Origin: Favolaschia claudopus | Lineage: Eukaryota; Basidiomycota; Agaricomycetes; Agaricales; Mycenaceae | Assembly: GCA_037176885.1 (NCBI GenBank) | Contig: JAWWNJ010000045.1 | Location: 1,054,001 to 1,118,000, forward strand | Length of the DNA: 64,000 nucleotides | Reading direction: 5' to 3' | Shown: piece after piece, positions 1-11,446 of the stretch | Layout of the letters: every line of letters begins with the position of its first letter | Numbering within the stretch: position 1 is the first letter of the stretch | Notes under the pieces: generated by a model | Seen by the model: the letters and a program-made list of their open reading frames with translations, nothing else | Told to the model about the DNA's origin: nothing | Databases searched by the model: none | Program-made: the position numbers and the translations under genes

Positions 1-215
1 AATGCTGTGAAATTAAGGGCCAGGGCCCGATGTGCTGAAATCTGGCGACGGGCTCATGGAAAGCGTAGCCTTGGTTGAAACGCTCACTCCCCATATATCG
101 CAGGAGGACTTCGGCTAACACGACCTTCCATCACTATCTTCGAGTCAGCACGACTGAGCGCGCTCGTTCCCGATTCAGACTTCGTGCTGTGACTCGAAGC
201 TTCCTGCGCATTTTC

Positions 216-222
216 TATATAA
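216..222 (+). promoter_or_regulatory. TATA box upstream of the AAA ATPase gene
   Basis: TATATAA lies about 80 bases before the ATG at 301. A pyrimidine-rich leader (CT-rich from about 240 to 290) follows it, a common arrangement in basidiomycete promoters. The first 300 bases contain nothing else that I recognise. Confidence 0.45.
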
Positions 223-300
223 CCGTCCGTGACAATGGTCCTCTCCCTCCAGTACCCCCCTCTCTCTCTCCCAATTTTTCCCCATTAAAACAACCCCACA

Positions 301-2982
301 ATGTCCAGTCTCGTTGTTGATGAAGCGCCTTCGAACGGCGTTGACGCCGTTGTGAAGCCTAACGGCGTCACGGTCAACGGGCGTCCCAAGCTGAATCGGA
401 GGAATCCGTCGTGGCGCCTACCGAGCCTGTGGCTACACCTGCCGTCCCCGATGCGACCTCTGCTGTCCCTGAGGCGGCCACTTCCGAAACTACCTCAACT
501 GATGCTGATGCCCCCTCAACGTCGGATGCCGCTGCAAAGACAGAAGACGAGAAGAAAGCAGACGATGCCACCAAGAAAGAGGACGAGGAGAGCGAAGAAG
601 ACAAGGAGATCAAAGCGCGCAAGAAGGAACTAGACGCCTTGAACGAGGCGTACAAGGATGTCCCTCACGGTTCCAAGCCTGAGCTCGTTCACCTCGATAA
701 AGTGGGTTGATCGTGTCTAGACCATATAGCGTTAGTTGACACCATATACCTAGCGATGGGACAAGAACGGCGACGAGTACTACATCCGGCAAAAGAAGGC
801 CGAACCTCGTGTCCGGGGTGAAGAGTGGTGGTGCAAACATGTCTTGGTGGTCATCCGCCACTTCGACGAGGACGAGCCAGAGAAGGAGCGTGTCGAGCAG
901 ACCACCGTCGAGTGTACTCAGAACACCTCAAGAAGATCTTAGCTAAGGTTATCGCTCTTACCCTTCCATCTCTTTCCACACTGAGGTCCGTTCGTCTGTT
1001 TCACTTTCGCTTCCACAAACAAAAGCTAAATCGGATGGATAGCACATTTGCCTTACCCTCCAGTTGAATGCCTGTACCACTATCTCTTTGTACTTCAAGC
1101 GGAGGCAAAACTCTCGCAGAGGGCTCTGACGAGCTCGTGCACATGAACATCCTGCTTAACTTCATCGAGACTCAGTTCGCCAACACCATTGAGCAGGTCA
1201 ACAATCTACGTCCTCAAAATCTTGTTTCGTATGACACGTGAGTCATTCCGTCCCCGCCATCTGGACATTTGGATTTACAAGTCGTCAGTCTGTGGACGCT
1301 TTTCCGCCCGGGCACCATCATGCACTCGAAGATTCGCGGCTACGACCGAGCCTTCAAGGTCGAATCATACTACACCGTTATGTGCGGCCAACATGTCGGA
1401 TTCTATTCACTGGGCACATTCATGGACTACGATGGTACGCTTCTCTCCAAAAGCATATTCTCAAGGTCGTCCCTCTAACATATTCTCCAGGCAAGAACTT
1501 CGGGAAACGTACCGAGCGGCTGAAAATCCCACCTTTTGCAGGGAGCGCGTTCATCCCCTCGCTCCCCTTTGCACCTTTGGACATGCGCACGCGCAAGGAC
1601 GATATTCACGCAGCGTTGATGAAACGCGGGGAGCGCTTCCACTCCATGCGGGGCCAGTGCCACGGCGAATACGTCGGCGTCGCAATCGAGCAGGGGCATG
1701 AGCCGACAAGAAATTCAGCGTAAGTTCTTGGTCATTCTCAATCGCGTCGAATCTTTTGCTCAACGAGTGAATTCAGATTAAGAGCCGAGTAATGATAGAC
1801 GGGACTTCGTATAACCGAATCCGCACCGACTTTGCTTGGGAGGCGCCCCGAAGACGAGGAGATGACTGAGACGCTGTTTTGGGCCGAGGACAGTATGTCT
1901 GCGGAGGAATTTGCGGCATTTAAAGCGAAGCTGGTCGCTGAGAAGGCGGCGCGGGGGTTGACTGAGGAGGAAACGTTACTGACTACGAATATCCTGCGTG
2001 GGTTCTCCTTCACAGAGAAGCAGTGGTTCCAGTTGTTCATCGAGAACTACTCGGATATTGTTGGAATGAGGTGAGCAAACCTATCGCGACTGTTGCCGTC
2101 GGAAATTTATCGCAATTTGCAGGCTTCGTTCGACCGCCTTGTGCTGCCTGATGCCTCGAAGTCACTCATACGGGCATTGGTGTCCTCTCACCTTAGGGTT
2201 GAGGACGACAAGTTTGACGATATCATCAAGGGCAAGGGGACGCGGCCTCGTCACCGTTCTGCACGGTTCACCCGGTGTCGGCAAGACGTTGACGCGCAGA
2301 GTGCATTGCTGAGCACACCCGGCGCCCCTTGTATGTTGGTGTCGTCGGGCGATCTCGGTACATCTTGCTTCTGTTCGCCGAAAACGATTTAGCTAACACT
2401 ATCCACCAGGTACTTCGGCGTCTCATCTGGAACGGGAGTTGACGCGGATTCTGGATCTCGCTCACACCTGGAGAGCTGTCCTGCTTATCGACGAAGCTGA
2501 CGTCTTCCTGGAGAAACGGACGCTTACAGACGTTCACCGCAATGCTTTGGTCTCGGTCTTCTTGCGTCTCTTGGAATACTACGAGGGGATCTTGTTTTTG
2601 ACCACAAATCGCGTCAATACCTTCGACGGCGCCTTTCAGTGAGTACGATCTTTTCAAATCATTCCCTCTTTAACCTTTGGAAATCCACACAGAGTCGCAT
2701 ACATCTCGCTCTGAAATACGAGAATCTCGAGGCAGACGCTCGCAGGCGCCTCTGGAAGGACTTTTTGAGCAAGCTCATTGTGGCGCGGGTGCCGATGTTA
2801 CTGAAGAGGGATACGATGCCCTTTCGAAGTACGACATCAACGGAGGCAAATCAAAAACGCCGTCAAAACTGCAGAGAGTCTGGCATCGTTCTCGGGCAAG
2901 GGGTCTTAACCTGGAGTATCTGGAAACAGTGCTGAAGACCCAGGCGGACTTTGCTGAGGCATTTGAGGGAAATCAATTCTAA
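301..2982 (+). pseudogene. AAA+ ATPase with N-terminal DUF7025-like region, frame disrupted
   Basis: The translated pieces join into one fungal AAA+ ATPase of the DUF7025-plus-AAA type. An acidic, Glu/Lys-rich N-terminus is followed by the conserved DUF7025 region (about 1110-1880). The AAA core has Walker A GSPGVGKT near 2265-2288, Walker B LLIDEAD near 2480-2503 and the sensor-1 stretch LTTNRV near 2600. A lid domain ends in EGNQF and a stop at 2982. Introns are visible, for example about 701-753 and 2071-2122. The frame changes by single bases at about 365-400, 900, 1835, 2240, 2296, 2335, 2790 and 2850, so no single product can be read as given. The conserved motifs themselves look unmutated and there are few true nonsense changes. 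That fits either recent decay or several sequence errors. The substrate of this family is not known to me. Confidence 0.75.
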
Positions 2983-3183
2983 ATGTACTTTTATTCTAGA
3001 CCACGGACCGGATAGAACATATTTGTATCCATATTTTTGACAATAACACCTGTACACTTTCTTTTCTTTGAGGGGACTCCGGGGAGTGAGGCGAATTTCA
3101 GCATTCCGCTCTTCCTGGCGTCACGCGAGTCACAGTCACATTCAAGCTCTCCCTCTGTTTCTATCCATCAAACGACCACCAGC

Positions 3184-3870
3184 ATGGCTACAGCAACCCT
3201 TCCTGCACAAACTAGCCATGCGTTTGCTGAGCCTGCAGGGGAGAATACCGGGGTGCTGTGGTGGAGGTACAGGGTATAAAATCTGTCTCGAAGATCCACA
3301 ACCAATCCCGACATTAGGACTTACAACTTCCCCCCGCTTTCTGCGTCAAAAGCAGTGAGACCATATTGCGGGCTATCGAACAGGCCTATGAACGCGACTT
3401 CTCTCATATTCCGTGAGGATAATCTATTCATCCGGCCCTGCTGTTCCTGCTCACACGGAGTGACAAGCGTTTTGGATCGCCAGCGACGACCCTTGGGATA
3501 TATTGACGTCGCAAATCTGAAAACGCAATGGGAGGCCCGGGAAGATTGATTCGGTGAGCCTCTTCGGCTCGATAATGTTTTCACTAACTGAATAAATTGT
3601 GTTCAGAGCGATAAAGTCGTTGATTATATGACCAAATTTAAGCGGGTCGCGTCACAACCATACACGCTCATTACACCTTATACGCCCCTCGCTGAGTTGG
3701 AGGAGTTTTTGAAACACAACATTTTCGCCATAGGTCCGTCCATTTGCTTCTCGCTATCATAATGTAGTATCTAACGTTTCGCGGCAGTTACGGATCCTAG
3801 CCGCAAGTTTGTCGTGGCACTGGCAACACCACACGACCTTGAGACGTTTGTCTCGCGCCGGGGTCTCTGA
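3184..3870 (+). CDS. CBS-domain pair protein (frameshifted as given)
   Basis: Spliced pieces give a small protein with two CBS motifs. The first half includes YRGAVVE, ETILRAIEQAYERDFSHIP and LGYIDVANL. The second half includes VVDYMTKFKRV, LEEFLKHNIFAI and DPSRKFVVALATPHDLE, ending FVSRRGL at 3870. CBS pairs usually bind adenine nucleotides. I infer an AMPK-gamma-like small CBS protein but cannot name a pathway. Introns are visible at about 3270-3321, 3414-3471, 3554-3606 and 3735-3786. Two single-base frame problems occur: one after the first ~19 codons (near 3235) and one in a CCCGGG run at 3536-3541. The start at 3184 is the first ATG in a matching frame and is uncertain because of the first frameshift. 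Confidence 0.65.
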
Positions 3871-3970
3871 TTTTTGCTTTGGTAGATTTCTCTGCCCGTA
3901 GAGTGTACAATACAACTGTATTATCAGCTAATCTGTAGGGATTTCGTGGGGCTATCGCGCTTTTGTACTG

Positions 3971-5044
3971 TCAAAGTGCTTCAAGAGCCTGGTTATCGGA
4001 AAGCCTATTCAACAAGCGTCCTTGGAGAAATAGTCAGCTTTGCTGCTCAGGGTACGACATATGGTCCCCCTCACCCTCCATCCCACCGTCAACGAAGACG
4101 ATGTGGCCGCTTACATGGCCTGATACTTTGGTGGAAGCCAGACACACTATCTGATGAGCTATATCCAGTGGCTCTGCCGGTTCTTCAGAGGTACTCTGCG
4201 ATGGGTTAGTGGGAGCTTTTCGTTTCCCGATGAACCTACGTCGCCAGCGCTCGATGCCACAAATACCGGGTCTTTCTATATTTCTGTCTTCTTCGGTGTA
4301 TTAGTCCAACCCGGCGCCACACAGTTTACCCTGCCCTCGGGTGCGATCTTGACGATTTCATTTTAAGCGACAAGGTGAATCCGTACATGATGGCTTTTCT
4401 GGTTCAGCAATCGTCTTGAAGTCAAGGAAATATATTTACCACTCTTGCTGGCAGCGTAATCAGCGTGCCCGGCCTCGCCATACTTCCAGCGGTAGACCCA
4501 ACAAACACGATAGCAGCTTTCGCTTTCAGCTCATCAGAGGGCTGGCTCCAGTTGTTTCAAATACTCTTTGGAGATCAGGAAAGACGCTGTGAGGTTTGTG
4601 TCGATGGTACTTCGCCATCTTTCCAGAGACATGTTCATCACCATTTGGTTCTCCGGTGGGGATACAGCGTGATTCACGACGAGGACTTGCACAGGTCCCA
4701 ATGGATCATTCGACTTCAAGCCCGCCACCTCGTTTTCGTCGGCTAGATCAGCCTGAACACAGTGCAGCCTGTGGGATCCATATTCTTCAACCTAGTTTTT
4801 TACCGCGTCGTTCTGATTGTAGTGTGCAGTTACTTTAGCCCCTTGATCTGAAATCGCCGCATCGAATTCTTGAGGACAGCTCTATAGATTAGTCCCTCCA
4901 ACACTCACTGAGGAACAGACGCGTCGTTTTCGAGTCCGATCCCTCCACTAGCACCTAATAAAACCACGGTTAGACAGTTGTCGAAATAAAACTCAAGATC
5001 AGACCTGTAATCAGGACATGTACATTCTCTAATCCAACATCCAT
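3971..5044 (-). pseudogene. Short-chain dehydrogenase/reductase, decayed copy
   Basis: Read on the minus strand from 5044, this is an NAD(P)-dependent SDR with the same exon plan as the copy at 6474-7600. Visible pieces are MDVGLENVHVLITG, the GASGGIGLE cofactor loop, VVNHAV, MSLERWRSTIDTNLTASFL, the GSTAGKYGEAGHADYAASK active site (Ser, Tyr and Lys all present) and the C-terminal GGMEG...RLLN. The frame is lost just after GIGLE by an extra A in an A run. A TAG follows AVKN, another A-run indel sits before EIVKIAPEG, and a TAG replaces a residue before KDP. Frameshifts together with in-frame stops point to real decay and not only sequence error. It is probably one product of a tandem duplication. 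Confidence 0.75.
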
Positions 5045-5183
5045 AGCGGGCTTGTAGTACTGAGAATGGTCGTTGATTTGATTGACTCGCAAATTGAGAT
5101 CAGCTCAAGATCAGTTTCCGATGCAATTGCATCCGAAGCAAAACGGTTCTTAAACCTCTCCGGTCAAATACGTCCTTCTCCGC

Positions 5184-5696
5184 GATGACAACTCCCGGGT
5201 CATTTGTCGAGTCTCAGTTCTTATTCTCAGCCCTGCGGTCATTCGGCAGACGACACTATTAAATTATTTTGGCGTAGAATATCGTATTTGACGACAAGAA
5301 CGAAGACGAAGGACGGAAAATGGATTGCTTGTCAGGAGGTGAAAGAGTGGAATGCTCGTAACCCCCAGGTAAGGTCGCACACTTATCGTTATCTTGTAGT
5401 CCGAGTAATGTCTATGTCTATGGCAGAAGTGTATTCGATGCGCAAACAGTCGAGTATTCAAATCTTGCGTGGTTGAAGACGACCAGACGAGTTGTCTGTC
5501 TTGCAGAAATTCCAAAATGGCATGCGATAGGAAACCACAATTCCTGTTCGAAACCACATGCAATGAATTTTTCCCGACGATGTCCCTGTTTCTGAAGGTT
5601 CTCGATAACCCGCCACCTGTACAAAGCAAGACATATCAAAAAACCGCGAACAAGCAGTTAAAACGTGGAATGAAAAAACTGCGGGCAAGCAGCTAA
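5184..5696 (+). pseudogene. Fragment of a zinc-cluster-like gene
   Basis: An ATG at 5184 opens a short frame (MTTPGSFVESQ...) that stops after about 25 codons. In another frame, DGKWIACQEVKEWNARNPQ precedes a clean intron (GT at 5369, AG at 5425-5426). It then continues as KCIRCANS...C...C, SCLSCRNSKMACD and FFPTMSLFLKVLDNP, ending at 5696. The cysteine pattern is two CxxC pairs, each with a later cysteine, similar to the paired CxxC domains common in agaricomycete proteins of unknown role. The second half, C-X2-C-X6-C, also resembles half of a Zn2Cys6 cluster. The piece between the two halves is missing or frame-broken, so I call it a fragment. DNA binding is only a guess. Confidence 0.45.
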
Positions 5697-6473
5697 AACG
5701 ATCCTTGCCTTCTGGTATGTGAATGGTTAACACCTGTCTTGACCGACGTTGATCCTTATTGGAACACAGTCGTAGGCGTGTCGATCAGAAGAGAAGCCAA
5801 AGTAAGGGTGTTAGCGTCTCGCTCGTTGCGGAGACGGTATTGACCTATCACAGTGTGTCCGTCGTTCAGATCTAACAAGAAAATTCCAAATACCTAGACC
5901 CCACTCTGTGCGATAATATCTCACAAGTGCAGCCGGTATGGAAGTCATGGCGGTCGGATAATCGAGGGAACGTCGCGATCCTGTCAACAACGGAGTATAA
6001 ATTGGATGTGTTGCCTGAGGTCAGAGGACTGACCTACCAACACTCACCAAGAGCCCAGGGTATTATAGGAGCATGATACCAGCTGGATCCGGCGCGAATG
6101 TCACCCGTGTCAAGCGAACTTCGAGTACAAATCGGATGCATTGTCGATGTATGGCTAGACAATATAGGGACTCGGCCCTCAATGAATCAATGAAATAGCT
6201 TTGTTCAAAGGTTCACTTTTCCTCAATATCCTGACGACAACCCATTCCACATTGCAACCGAGATGTAGAACTTTCTCAGTGAACCCGCTAGCCGTTCCTT
6301 TGCAGGTGGTGGAAACCGTGTACCCGACGACAACGAAAGAACCTTCAGAGGGGTCGCTAGGTTGAGTAGGCCAGCAGAGAAGTCAAATCTTGAAAGGGAC
6401 CAACTGCTCGCAAAGTAGTCATTCAGTATGAACATCGTCTCACGAATTTCGTCAAGGGGACATGAAACAACAA
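5697..6473. other. Intergenic, no gene seen
   Basis: The stretch lies between the zinc-cluster-like fragment and the second SDR gene. It holds only short chance reading frames and no recognisable protein remnants or repeats. Confidence 0.5.
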
Positions 6474-7600
6474 TTAGTACGCCTCAATTCCGTTCTCAGT
6501 GTTCCGATTCAGCAAGCGTCCTTCGAGAGGGCAAGATGAATATTAGCACCTCTGAAATGCAAATATAATCCAGAAAATCACCTTCCATTCCGCCTTCGAC
6601 CATGACGGTGTGTCCGGTTACATGTCCTGATACTTTGGTGGAAGATAAAATCACGATTTGACCAGCAACGTCCTCAGGGACCGCTACCTTCTTCAGCGGT
6701 GTGCTGGATAAATATAGAGGCATTGTTAGAGACTTTAGGGATAGTCAACGTAGGGAGAAGAGACCGCACGTTGCAAGCGCACGATACACAACGATCGGAT
6801 CTTTCAGCGCCTCTTCCGCCATCGCCGTCCTTACCCAGCCAGGAGAAACACAGTTCACCCTCCCTTTCGGCGCGATCTTGACGATCTCGTTTTTCAGCGA
6901 AAGCGTAAACCCGTAGGACAGCGCTGCAAGATTCTGTCCTCAACACAACACACCTAAAATCCAAAACAACCCAATGATCATGATGCCTACCGCTTTTACC
7001 TCGCCGCATAATCCGCATGCCCCGCCTCCCCATACTTCCCCGAGGTCGAGCCAACAAAACAAATCGACGCCTTCTCCTTCACCACATCCTCCGCCTTTTC
7101 CAACCCCCTCAAATACTCACGCGCCACGAGAAACGCGCCAGTCAGGTTCGTGTCGAGCGTCGCGCGCCACCTCGCGAGCGACATCTGCGCCACCGGCTCG
7201 TCTGCGGTGGGCCAAATACCGTGGTTGATGATCGCTACTTGCACGGGGCCCAGCGCTGTGCGGCTCGCTTCGAAGAGACGCGCGACGTCCTCCTCGGAAG
7301 TCAGATTCGCTTGGAGGGCGACGACGCGCGCTGACCCGAATTCTTTGAGCAGAGCATTGAGGGTGGAAAGGGTGCTGTTGTAGTGGGCGGTTACTCGGGC
7401 GCCTTGTTCTGTAGAAAAGCGCGTAGGTGTAGTGCACAGAACGAATAGATGACACCTACGAAGGAATAAACGCGCGGTTTCGAGTCCAATGCCTCCACTT
7501 GCGCCTAGAGGGAATCATAATGAAATCGTCAAAAGCAATGTGAAATCGCGAATAGCCGACCAGTAATAAGAACATGTACGTCCTTCAGTTCAAGATCCAT
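6474..7600 (-). CDS. Short-chain dehydrogenase/reductase (SDR)
   Basis: This is a classical NAD(P)-dependent SDR read on the minus strand from the ATG at 7600. The Rossmann loop TGASGGIG is split by an intron after ITG. NHGIW, TLDTNLTGAF and the catalytic serine in CFVGSTSGKYGEAG follow, then DYAA, the ALSYGFTLSLKNEIVKIAP segment, CVSPGW, and the end GGMEG|RLLN with a TAA at 6474-6476. The length of about 270 residues is normal for the family. At the catalytic YxxxK the sequence reads as if one extra base were present (plus-strand CC at 6999-7000). Removing it would restore the YAASK seen in the pseudogene copy at 4455-4470. The substrate cannot be told from sequence. The neighbouring copy at 3971-5044 is its decayed paralogue. 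Confidence 0.75.
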
Positions 7601-8254
7601 GTATCGTGTCAGTAAGTTTCGCTTCAAGCTTGTACGGAACAGCGAAGATTATATACTACAGGGTCGTGGGAATGTGTGGGAGATTGACGCGACGCGACCA
7701 TGTGACCGTTTCTCCCGGCCCGAAGGAACTTTGTGCTGGCGATTCTTAGCTGCATTTGAGTCCTACATTTGACGAGTGAACAGCAAGCGCAAGCGAACAA
7801 GCTAGCATCCAGTTCCAATTTTTCTTTAAAACCTGTACCTATACGTGTAGAGCGTTTTTTCGGGCCATTGTATGGATGTACGTGGGAGCTCGTGAGACGA
7901 GATGGTGTGGAAGTGATCATGAGGGAGGTACGTACGTACACGGAGAGGAAAAGACGATGACTAGAAGGACAGAGGAGGAGAAAGTATGTTGAGAAGAGAG
8001 ACAGGAGGAAAGGCTCGAGAGACAGACAGAAACCACGACAGCGAGAGGAGACGGAGAGATGCAGTGCGACAGCTTTTAGTACATGCGTATCAATTGTTAT
8101 TTGGACCTGGAATAGAATAGAATAGGACGGGGAGAGAGTAGTAAGCACTATCAATCGAGGAGGGAAGGCTGGAGTCAATCCAGATGCACGAGACGAGGCC
8201 AGGAAGAGGTAGTTTGTAGGTAGAGGCCGGCCAACGGAGGATGGGCTGCATCGA
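7601..8254. other. Intergenic between two minus-strand genes
   Basis: It holds the 5' flank of the SDR gene and the 3' flank of the RING/RRM gene. A 233-codon open frame on the minus strand is compositionally biased (Ser/Leu/Arg) with no family resemblance, so I do not treat it as a gene. A purine-rich GA tract runs from about 7960 to 8060. Confidence 0.5.
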
Positions 8255-10180
8255 TCATGCCGTCGTCGCATTGCTAATCCCCAAACGCAGGACAAGCGCC
8301 TCGACGAGCTCGCGCTCCACACCAAACTCGCGGGCCAGCTCAGTCATACGCGCCGCGGCGTCCTTCGCGTTCATATCAGGTTCCGCTTGGTGCGTCTGCT
8401 GCTGCATGGAAGTAGAAGTGGAGTCGATGGGAAGGGGAAGCGGAGGGGGAGACGGCGAGCCAAAACCACTGAGCTGGTCATACGAGCGGACGGGAGAGGC
8501 AGGCGGGGCATAGGGCTGGCACTGCTGTTGTTGCGGTTGCTGGTGCATCTCCAAATGACGCGCGTGGAACTCGTCTTCCTCGGTTTCGGCCTCGCTCTGA
8601 GCGGGCGTCGGCGTGTCAAACTCAGACAAGCCACGGAGCTGCTGCTCAGTGAATGCTGGAAATACGACGGTCAGCTAACGAAAGACGAAGGAGCAAAGAA
8701 GAAACTAACCATGGCAGCCAAGAGCCGTACGAACAACTTCCTTGATAAGTGCATCATCCTCCTTGTTGAATACGCCAGGCTCAATAGCGTTCGCGGCAGC
8801 GCGCACACGCAAAACCTGGATCGCAGCATACGTAACATCATACAACAAATCGCGCAGCCCAGCGCCCCAGAACACACGACTATCGCGATCGGTCGGGAAC
8901 TTTGCGAGTATGCTCACGAGCGCGTAGAACGGCAGCCCAGGGACCTTGACGAAGCGCGCGCCGTTGTCCTGCGTGCGCATCAGATACAGCAGATCTGTGA
9001 GCTCCGTTTCGCGCATCAGTCCGCCCTCGAGCGCCCCGGGGAGGGATGGTGGGGCGACGCCAGCGAGGGAAGGAGCGCCTTCCGGACCGTCGAAGGCGCC
9101 GGCCCAGTTGGGGAATATGGCAGCCATGAGGGAGGGCTGGGAGGAGCGGGTGAGGGTGACGGCGCGTGCACGGCGGCCAGTGCCAAGGACAGGGGCGGCG
9201 CGGTTCTCGCCGCGAAGGACGGAACGCGCGACAGCCTCTGTCGGGAGCTCGACGAACGCGTGCGACAAGGTCTTACCGAGACGGTCGAGGAGCACATGGG
9301 CACGGGCACCGGGAACGGCAGAGACACCAAGGAATGTAAGAATGGCGGGGGGAGTGATGTCCCAAGGGACGTTGTCAATGCGCAGCACAACGGGTTCTGG
9401 ATCCTCGTCGGCGGAAGGGGAACTGGGCGGGGAGAAGGGGAGAATGAAGCTCTCATCCAAGCTGGGGGAAGGAGGTGCTTGGACCAGACCAAAGGTGTCA
9501 ACAGTTGCGCGGCAGACGACGCAGTGCATGGAGAGCTGATCGACGATGTTAAGGGCAGAGGTAAGACATGAGGGACATAACGCGTGGGTGCAAGGAGTGA
9601 GCAAAGCGAGCTGTTTGGACGCGACGGCGCACGAGGAGCAGTGGGTGCGCGAAATGGGCTCTGGTTGGGGTTCACAGTAGGATTCGACGCGTTCCTCTAC
9701 ATCAGGTAGGTTGGATTTAAGACCAAACGCGCGTCGTTCGTGGGCGGGAGCAGTGACACTGCCTTTGAGACGTAAATGGGCAGCGATATGAGGATTGCGG
9801 GGTGGAGTCTGGGGCATGTTTTCGGACGCGTAGGAGAGTGCGCGGCGACGTGGTGCGGTAAGAAATGGGGGCAACAGAGCGGCCTCGAACGACGTGTCGC
9901 TATCGTTGAAGTCATCTTCATCGTCCTCAACGCGAATACCGTTCTGGGACGCCCTGGAACGCCAGCTGTGTGTAGAATCGGCCTTGAGAACTTCGGGGGA
10001 GAAACTGAGGCGCTTTAAACGGTAGTTCTCTGGAGTGGCGGGCGCGTAAGACGAGGGGGTAGATGGAGTATTGGGGGTCGTATAACGCGACGCGACGAGG
10101 GGAGAGGAATAGCGGGAGTAGGCGGGGGAAGTGTAGCGAGAGGCGGGAGAAGCGACGGGAGGGCGATGGGGGGAGTACAT
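8255..10180 (-). CDS. RING-type zinc finger plus RRM protein
   Basis: A long, nearly intron-free gene reads from 10180 down to a stop at 8255, with one intron (about 8657-8712) joining TALGCH to AFTEQQ. The N-terminal ~150 residues are Ser/Pro/Tyr-rich with repeated SRYTSP-like motifs. A C3HC4-type zinc finger follows: HCSSC, a CTH-X2-C-X2-C core, and CVVC. An RNA recognition motif begins VVLRIDNVPWDI, with a later HAFVELPT strand. The C-terminus is Gln/Pro-rich and ends near GISNATTA. RING domains usually recruit E2 enzymes and RRMs bind RNA, so a role coupling RNA binding and ubiquitylation is inferred. I start at MYSPHRPP; an upstream in-frame ATG at 10285 would add about 35 residues, but that stretch looks like leader with an intron. 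Confidence 0.7.
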
Positions 10181-11446
10181 GACGCGTGCTGGAACTTTGA
10201 GGATGCTCACCGAGGTCGAGGTGGTGGAAGAGGACAAGAACAACACGCCGTAAACAAATTTTGGCCAAATGTTTGGTTCAGTCACGTTATTCTTTCGCGT
10301 GTTACGTACACTACCGGTCTGTTTGGGCCGGGTTCACACGGTTCATTTCTTGCCTTCGCTCGTCAACCATGGGCAGGGCCATCCATCCCCTCGCCCTCGC
10401 TAGATACTAGAATGCCTATCATTGCGACTGTCCATGTACTACCCGGATTTGAACTACTTAACTATTCCTTTGTTTCCTTTCCTTTTACGTTGCTTTGTTC
10501 TGAATCTTACGCAGCGAGGAATTGTAAAGAACGACTTGAAGATAAGTTGGAGAGAGTACTAGTGTTCCAAAACCTGTTTCACCTCATGAGCAAGAAATAT
10601 TTAGCCTGAATCCGCAAACATCGATTCCTCGTCATCGAGAACCATGAAGATGGTCGGATCTTTCACTCGGTCTCGAGACATTTCGATCCCGTTTCAACAT
10701 GTCTTCACTGGCGCACCTACATACTGCCCGTTGGAATGCGCAACTTGACGTTCTCCGGTGATTGAGGCACGAGAGTTCCGGAGAATAGGGTTTCATGAGC
10801 GGAATGCTCGGAGGTTGATCACGCCGTGACTCTCCTCCTCATCTTCCTCCACGACCATCGCCTTCTTAGGCGGCGAGGGTCGCATTTTTGCTTGCTGGTC
10901 TGGTCGTGGGGGCTCGTAAAGACAATGCAAGACTGCTTTCTGCTGCTACCTGGTCGGCTACATCAACGGGGGCCATTCGCGCGCCTCCTGTCCGAGGGTC
11001 TCTGCAAACACCATCCTTTGCTCAACAGCGATGTCTAAGCAAGTCGTTACTCGCAGCTCAAGATGTCGAGCTTCGGTCCCTAGGCAGCAATCTGCTTGTT
11101 TGTTTCATATCTCTGCTCGGGACGAGGACGAAGGCGTCTACCTTGTATGGAGGGAAGCGCAACCCCTATACCCCTATGCTTCCCTTCAGGGCGGATTCAA
11201 GAAACCTTACGGACCTTTTCGTCAGCCATCGGGCCTATCAACCTGCTTCCATTTTCTCACTCTGTGACCTCCAAGTTGTGTCAATGAATCCAAAATTCCG
11301 ACGGTTCAAGTACTGGTGTTTCATTGTGCTGCTCTATTTAGTCGTCTTCTCCGGCAACGAGATCACTCTTCCTTATGCTTCTCATCGACACTCTCGTTCA
11401 CAACTGGCTTTGCATCGGGAAATTCTGTCCGCATCATCATCACATC
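10181..11446. other. Intergenic, no convincing gene
   Basis: The stretch contains the 5' flank of the RING/RRM gene and long chance frames. A 286-codon plus-strand frame from 10888 runs through the hairpin repeats downstream, but its product shows no conserved pattern and the repeat spacing breaks codon phase. Confidence 0.5.

Noticed and set aside
7624..8325. Minus-strand open frame of 233 codons
   Set aside because: Biased composition, no motif, and it overlaps the end of the RING/RRM gene in another frame.
8387..9571. Long plus-strand open frame of 394 codons
   Set aside because: It is antisense to the RING/RRM gene, whose minus-strand product has clear motifs; the plus-strand product has none.
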